Source: UBA7398 sp964597305 (lineage in GTDB: Bacteria; Actinomycetota; Actinomycetes; Nanopelagicales; Nanopelagicaceae). Taken from it: a stretch of 9,303 nucleotides of DNA. The stretch lies in assembly GCA_964597305.1 (NCBI GenBank), contig CAZQWU010000042.1, positions 1-9,303 on the forward strand, read 5' to 3'. The notes beneath the pieces are model-generated. The model made no database searches, was not told the origin of the DNA, and saw only the letters and a program-made list of their open reading frames with translations. Position 1 is the first letter of the stretch; every line of letters starts with the position of its first letter. Of the stretch, positions 6,504 through 9,303 are shown in pieces. The position numbers were made by a program, and so were the translations under genes.

Positions 6504-6522
6504 ATTCTGATAGGAGAACCAC

Positions 6523-6726
6523 GTGGCTGCAAAGCGTCGTAAGAAGGCTGCTGCTAAGGCAGCGCCAAAGCGTCGTCGTAAGAAGGCTGCTGCAAAAGCA
6601 GCTCCAAAGCGTCGTCGTCGTAAGAAGGCTGCTGCAAAGAAGGCAGCTCCAAAGCGTCGTCGTCGTAAGAAGGCTGCTGCAAAAGCAGCTCCAAAGCGCC
6701 GTCGTCGTAAGAAGGCTGCAAAGTAA
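6523..6726 (+). CDS. Lys/Arg/Ala/Pro repeat protein, histone-H1-tail-like (probable nucleoid protein)
   Basis: The 67-residue product contains only Lys (21), Arg (17), Ala (24) and Pro (4) after the initiator Met, with no acidic or aromatic residue. It consists of five units of the form K-R(2-4)-KK-AAA-K(1-2)-AAP, the first preceded by MAA and the last shortened to KRRRRKKAAK. This resembles the basic tails of actinobacterial HU proteins and bacterial H1-like proteins, but there is no folded HU domain in front. Binding to the DNA backbone and nucleoid compaction is the natural inference; RNA binding is an alternative. The GTG start has a good Shine-Dalgarno (AGGAG, 6 nt before it). Arginine is almost all CGT and the gene is monocistronic with a strong terminator, suggesting high expression. 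The opposite strand is open too, but its Leu/Ser/Cys-rich product is a shadow of the repeat. Confidence 0.88.
   Translation: MAAKRRKKAAAKAAPKRRRKKAAAKAAPKRRRRKKAAAKKAAPKRRRRKKAAAKAAPKRRRRKKAAK
6532..6723 (+). repeat. Roughly 40-bp tandem repeats with variable CGT runs inside the basic-repeat gene
   Basis: Five consecutive units begin with an AAG codon followed by an Arg run, then AAGAAGGCTGC. The Arg run is CGT x2, x3, x4, x4, then CGC plus CGT x3. Unit length also changes by an inserted AAG in the third unit. The pattern points to whole-unit duplication plus triplet slippage, always in frame. Confidence 0.85.
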
Positions 6727-6739
6727 GGTAAGTCTTACT

Positions 6740-6775
6740 AAAAAGACCCGGTGCCTAGGCACCGGGTCTTTTTTT
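6740..6775. terminator. Bidirectional intrinsic terminator between the basic-repeat gene and the MarR gene
   Basis: Arms GACCCGGTGC (6745-6754) and GCACCGGGTC (6759-6768) flank CTAG in a perfect palindrome, with AAAAA on the left and TTTTTTT on the right. It therefore works for the plus-strand basic-repeat gene (stop 14 bp before the A-run) and for the converging minus-strand MarR gene. Confidence 0.95.
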
Positions 6776-6806
6776 CATTCGTAACGTCAATGACTGAGAT
6801 TTAAAT

Positions 6807-7289
6807 TTAGCTTTTCTCTTCTACTTTAAATTGCTCTCGTAGCTCTTTTTGTAAATGTGTAAAAATTGAAGCGAGTGATTCCTGCTCTTTGGCAGAGAGT
6901 TGATCCACAAACCGCTTGCGGACACTTGCAACGTGGCTAGGGGCCGCAGCGACAATCGCCTTCCACCCTTTCTCAGTCATCACTGCCCAAAAACCCCGCT
7001 TATCTTCTTTGCAGACCTCACGCTTCACCCATCCTGCTTTTTCCATTACTTTCATTCGATGGGAAAGCCGTGATTTCGAGACCATTGCAAGTTCGGCTAA
7101 TTCACTCATTCGCATTCGCCGACCTGGCGCATCACTTAATTGAGCGAGCACTTCGTAATCAGGCATCGTGAGATCAAATCCGACCAGATCTGAATCGAGA
7201 GCTTCCAAAAGGCGTCGTGAGGCAATGATGTATGCCCGCCACGCCTTCATTTCACGCGGATTGAGCCAACGAGGGGCAGTTTTCGCCAT
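6807..7289 (-). CDS. MarR-family transcriptional regulator
   Basis: Dimeric winged-helix DNA-binding protein, cytoplasmic, usually a repressor released by a small ligand or oxidation. The 160 residues have the family layout: an N-terminal dimerisation helix (NPREMKAWRAYIIASRRLLEALDSDL), the winged helix MRMSELAELAMVSKSRLSHRMKVMEKAGWVKREVCKEDKRGFWAVMTEKG (helix-turn-helix with recognition helix around SKSRLSHRMKVME, then the wing at EDKRG), and C-terminal helices for dimerisation. A Cys lies beside the wing; whether it senses anything is unknown. The ATG at 7289 has no Shine-Dalgarno but follows TACTCT by 6 nt, a leaderless arrangement. A perfect inverted repeat covers that hexamer and touches the start codon, arguing for autoregulation. 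It lies 68 bp downstream of the aldolase on the same strand, so it may also be reached by read-through. Target genes and ligand cannot be told from sequence. Confidence 0.93.
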   Translation of the reverse strand: MAKTAPRWLNPREMKAWRAYIIASRRLLEALDSDLVGFDLTMPDYEVLAQLSDAPGRRMRMSELAELAMVSKSRLSHRMKVMEKAGWVKREVCKEDKRGFWAVMTEKGWKAIVAAAPSHVASVRKRFVDQLSAKEQESLASIFTHLQKELREQFKVEEKS

Positions 7290-7306
7290 GACCTAAGAGT
7301 AGGTCA
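7289..7306. promoter_or_regulatory. Probable MarR operator overlapping the -10 box and start codon
   Basis: On the minus strand TGACCTA-CTCT-TAGGTCA is a perfect inverted repeat with 7-bp arms and a 4-bp centre. The candidate -10 hexamer TACTCT (7301-7296) lies across its centre, and the last base is the A of the MarR ATG. A dimer bound here would block transcription start, typical of MarR self-repression. That the site binds this particular protein is inference. Confidence 0.65.
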
Positions 7307-7357
7307 CAAACGAATTAGTTGAAAGTTGAAATATCTCTGGAAGAGAAAATTTTTACT

Positions 7358-8245
7358 TTATTTAATGGATGCCGCATAGATGCTTGAAACGGAAGCATCC
7401 AAAGCCGCATCAAATTCGGCATCGCTCTGTTTGGCGGATAGCCCTTCGGCGAGCGCGCGCGAGAAACTTGCAATGACTCCGGCATTCTTGGCTAAGAGGG
7501 CATTGGCATCATCTCGAGAATATCCACCTGAGAGAGCCACGACCCGGACAACTCTGGGATGGTTGACCAAATCTTGGTACAAGTTGGGCACAGTAGGTAT
7601 TGAGAGCTTGAGCATCACGGCCTGATCCCCCGTCAATTGATTGAGATTCTCCAGGATCGCAACCTTGAGAAGATCTTCCGCCTCTTTCTTCTGAGGGCTC
7701 TTGATATTCACCTCAGGTTCGATAATCGGCATTAAACCGGCGGCAAGTATCTGTTTTCCAATTTCAAATTGTTGATCGACGATCTTCTTCACGCCGGCAG
7801 GGTTTGCAGTATTGATCACTGATCTCATTTTGGTACCAAAAACGCCATGCTTTTTTGCGTTCGCCAGACGATCTGCTAATTCCGGGATTGGTTTCATCAC
7901 CTGAACGCCGTCAACCTCATCGGCTAAGCCATTATCGATCTTGAGAAATGGGACCACGCCCTTTTGCGACCAGAGGTACTCCGCTGTTCCCATGCCATCA
8001 ATCTGACGGTTCATCGTCATTTCAAAGAGGATGGCGCCAAGAATTCGTTCGCCGGAGAACGCTTTGCTCTTGATGATTCGAGTTCGCATCGCATGGATGA
8101 GATCAAACATTTGAGCGTCGCCGCTGTATTCACTCTCGTCAATTCCATAAAGTTTTAAGGCCTTGGGGGTACTGCCACCGCTCTGATCGAGGGCAGCGAT
8201 AAAGCCTTTGCCCGACTTCATTTTCTCTAATTGTTGTGGGTTCAT
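7358..8245 (-). CDS. Class I fructose-bisphosphate aldolase
   Basis: Reversible cleavage of fructose-1,6-bisphosphate to dihydroxyacetone phosphate and glyceraldehyde-3-phosphate by a Schiff-base mechanism, in glycolysis/gluconeogenesis. From ATG 8245 the product is 295 residues and opens NPQQLEKMKSGKGFIAALDQSGGSTPKAL, the same way as staphylococcal-type class I aldolases (296 residues). Schiff-base Lys213 lies in VMLKLSIP; other conserved pieces are VVPFLKID, FGTKMRS, IIEPEVNI and LSGGYSRDDAN. The reading frame is open back to TTG 8281 inside the preceding gene, but those 12 residues have no counterpart in relatives and no Shine-Dalgarno precedes either start. It begins 10 bp after the oxidoreductase stop, so it is probably co-transcribed and perhaps translated by re-initiation. 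No metal-dependent class II aldolase is in the window. Confidence 0.95.
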   Translation of the reverse strand: MNPQQLEKMKSGKGFIAALDQSGGSTPKALKLYGIDESEYSGDAQMFDLIHAMRTRIIKSKAFSGERILGAILFEMTMNRQIDGMGTAEYLWSQKGVVPFLKIDNGLADEVDGVQVMKPIPELADRLANAKKHGVFGTKMRSVINTANPAGVKKIVDQQFEIGKQILAAGLMPIIEPEVNIKSPQKKEAEDLLKVAILENLNQLTGDQAVMLKLSIPTVPNLYQDLVNHPRVVRVVALSGGYSRDDANALLAKNAGVIASFSRALAEGLSAKQSDAEFDAALDASVSSIYAASIK

Positions 8246-8255
8246 GGTCGGCAGT

Positions 8256-9303
8256 TTATTTAGCGGGGCGAGGTTTTCCAAGTGAAAGCGATTTCGGCCA
8301 CGTCACATTGACGTCAAGTTCTGCTGCCGCAAGAAGCGGAAATCGTGGATTTCGAAGGGCAGCTCGACCAATCATGACAACATCTGCAAATTCGTTAACA
8401 ACTGCCGAATTCGCAAATTCTGCAGTTTCGTAATACCCCACAGTGGACACTGGAATTCCCACCTCATTTTTGATGCGTTGTGCAAATGGCGTTTGGTATC
8501 CAGGTCCGATCGGAATTTTCGCATCATGCACTGTTCCTCCACTTGAGACATCGATGAGATCAACGCCGAGTCTTTTGAGTTCGTGAGCTAATGCGACTGA
8601 TTGTTCAATATCCCATCCACCATCAACCCAATCTGATGCAGAGATACGAACCGATAACGGAAATCCGCTTGGAATCTGCCCCTTGATCGAAGTTACAACC
8701 TCTTTGATAAAGCGTGTTCGGCCCGAAAAATCGCCGCCATAACTATCTGTCCTGAGATTGCTTAGTGGTGAGAGGAATTGATGCATTAAATATCCGTGAG
8801 CTGCATGGAGCTCTACAAAATCAAAACCTGCCGCAACTGCGCGCGCTGCAGCGTCACCAAAAGCCCCGGCCAGCTGCGCAATGTCATTGACTGTTAATTC
8901 TCGAGGTTGCGATAAACCATGGAATGCAACCGGGCTTGCTGAAACTGCTTGCCATCCGCCCTCTGCTTCACTTGCAATTTTATGATCTGCCCACGGTTGC
9001 AATGTTGATGCTTTTCTTCCGGCGTGAGCTAACTGAATGCCCATCTTCACACCTTGCGATTGCGCGAAAGCAACAATCGGCTTAAGCGCTTCAACCTGAC
9101 GATCGTTCCAAAGGCCCGGACAGGCGATTGATATTCGTCCTTCTGGAACGACTCCGGTTGCTTCCATCACGATCGCACCGGCGCCACCAGTCGCTAATGC
9201 ACCAATATGGGCGTGATGCCATTCGCCAACAACGCCATCAACTGCTTGATATTGGCACATTGGACTAATCCAGAGTCTGTTGGCAAAGGTGACATGTCCC
9301 AGC
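8256..9303 (-). CDS. NADH:flavin oxidoreductase, Old Yellow Enzyme family, YqjM-like (5' end outside the window)
   Basis: FMN-dependent TIM-barrel ene-reductase that reduces activated C=C bonds (for example in unsaturated aldehydes, ketones or maleimides) with NAD(P)H; cytoplasmic. The frame stays open to the window edge, where LGHVTFANRLWISPMCQYQAVDG reads as the normal N-terminal strand; the Met at 9260 is therefore internal and about ten residues are missing. Visible FMN/active-site elements are the Cys and Tyr of SPMCQY (thermophilic-like/YqjM subclass), QLAHAGRKA, the ELHAAHGYLMHQFLSPLSN block with the His pair that binds substrate, LSVRIS, and the C-terminal phosphate-binding GRAALRNPRFP. 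Physiological substrate unknown; detoxification of electrophiles is the usual suggestion. The aldolase follows after 10 bp and the MarR regulator is next on the same strand. Confidence 0.94.
   Translation of the reverse strand, partial: LGHVTFANRLWISPMCQYQAVDGVVGEWHHAHIGALATGGAGAIVMEATGVVPEGRISIACPGLWNDRQVEALKPIVAFAQSQGVKMGIQLAHAGRKASTLQPWADHKIASEAEGGWQAVSASPVAFHGLSQPRELTVNDIAQLAGAFGDAAARAVAAGFDFVELHAAHGYLMHQFLSPLSNLRTDSYGGDFSGRTRFIKEVVTSIKGQIPSGFPLSVRISASDWVDGGWDIEQSVALAHELKRLGVDLIDVSSGGTVHDAKIPIGPGYQTPFAQRIKNEVGIPVSTVGYYETAEFANSAVVNEFADVVMIGRAALRNPRFPLLAAAELDVNVTWPKSLSLGKPRPAK

Larger units (their letters stand above)
6261..6522. other. A/T-tract-rich spacer with nested palindromes upstream of the basic-repeat gene
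   Basis: This 262-bp spacer holds the MFS terminator and then many runs of five or more A or T. It contains the perfect 16-bp palindrome AAAAATCGCGATTTTT (6325-6340), the inverted repeat GCATA-AA-TATGC (6343-6354), CTATTT-6 nt-AAATAG (6424-6441), and a near-repeat starting AGTTAC at 6377 and 6406. Such phased A-tracts usually bend DNA and attract nucleoid proteins. No clean TAnnnT -10 box is visible, so the promoter of the downstream gene was not located. No open reading frame of interest is seen here. Confidence 0.6.

Noticed and set aside
6424..6762. Minus-strand 112-codon frame with Leu/Ser/Cys repeats and a plus-strand 102-codon frame, both across the basic-repeat gene
   Set aside because: Repetition in the other frames follows automatically from the repeated codons. 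Only the GTG 6523 frame has a Shine-Dalgarno, and the minus frame would run through the terminator.
7330..7350. Small hairpin after the aldolase (TCTCT-TCC-AGAGA on the minus strand)
   Set aside because: A 5-bp AT-rich stem with a 3-nt loop and no proper U-tract is too weak to call a terminator.
8246..8281. Longer aldolase starting at TTG 8281
   Set aside because: The extra 12 residues lie inside the oxidoreductase gene, have no counterpart in related aldolases and no Shine-Dalgarno; ATG 8245 gives the family length.
8256..9260. Complete oxidoreductase starting at the Met codon 9260
   Set aside because: That Met belongs to the conserved SPMCQY active-site motif and the frame continues upstream with family-typical sequence to the window edge, so the gene is cut by the window.

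Overview
The window looks like core chromosome of a moderate-GC actinobacterium. The evidence is protein resemblance recalled from memory. The glutamine synthetase fragment reads like mycobacterial/Streptomyces GlnA2, the NAD synthase has the actinobacterial glutaminase-fused form, CysK and CysE resemble their mycobacterial counterparts, and glnA2, panB and nadE lie together as they do in several actinobacteria. By eye the base composition is far below that of Streptomyces or Mycobacterium, intergenic gaps are short and some starts look leaderless. A streamlined freshwater lineage (Nanopelagicales/acI-like) would fit, but this is inference and I could not run a tree.

Layout. Positions 1-4098 are all on the minus strand. 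In transcription order they hold nadE (NAD synthase), a 245-bp gap, cysK and cysE joined by a TAATG overlap, then the 5' 202 codons of a glnA2-type glutamine synthetase that runs off the left edge. A 100-bp divergent region separates nadE from panB on the plus strand. panB is followed, with essentially no gap, by an MFS exporter whose conserved N-terminus requires a non-canonical start. After the exporter come an intrinsic terminator and a strikingly A/T-tract-rich spacer. Next is a 67-codon gene for a protein made only of Lys, Arg, Ala and Pro after its initiator Met (histone-H1-tail-like), closed by a strong palindromic terminator. From 6807 to the right edge everything is again on the minus strand. 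In transcription order this part holds an Old-Yellow-Enzyme-type flavin oxidoreductase (5' end beyond the window), a class I fructose-bisphosphate aldolase 10 bp behind it, and a MarR-family regulator with its own probable operator.

How the genes work together. The left part is basic nitrogen, sulfur and cofactor metabolism. CysE makes O-acetylserine and CysK converts it to cysteine. GlnA2-type enzymes ligate ammonia or amines to glutamate. NadE uses glutamine as nitrogen donor for NAD+. PanB starts pantothenate/CoA synthesis. The right part combines glycolysis/gluconeogenesis, an ene-reductase and a one-component regulator. The basic-repeat protein probably acts on the nucleoid.

I see no mobile element, CRISPR array, tRNA or rRNA, and no obviously new multi-gene system. 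The points most worth a second look are small-scale: two matching leaderless-type promoter/start arrangements, a palindromic operator overlapping one of them, an in-frame 15-bp repeat extending the NadE N-terminus, CGT-triplet length variation in the basic-protein gene, an apparent ATT start on the exporter, and a CysE that keeps its CysK-binding-type end on an unusually short C-terminus.
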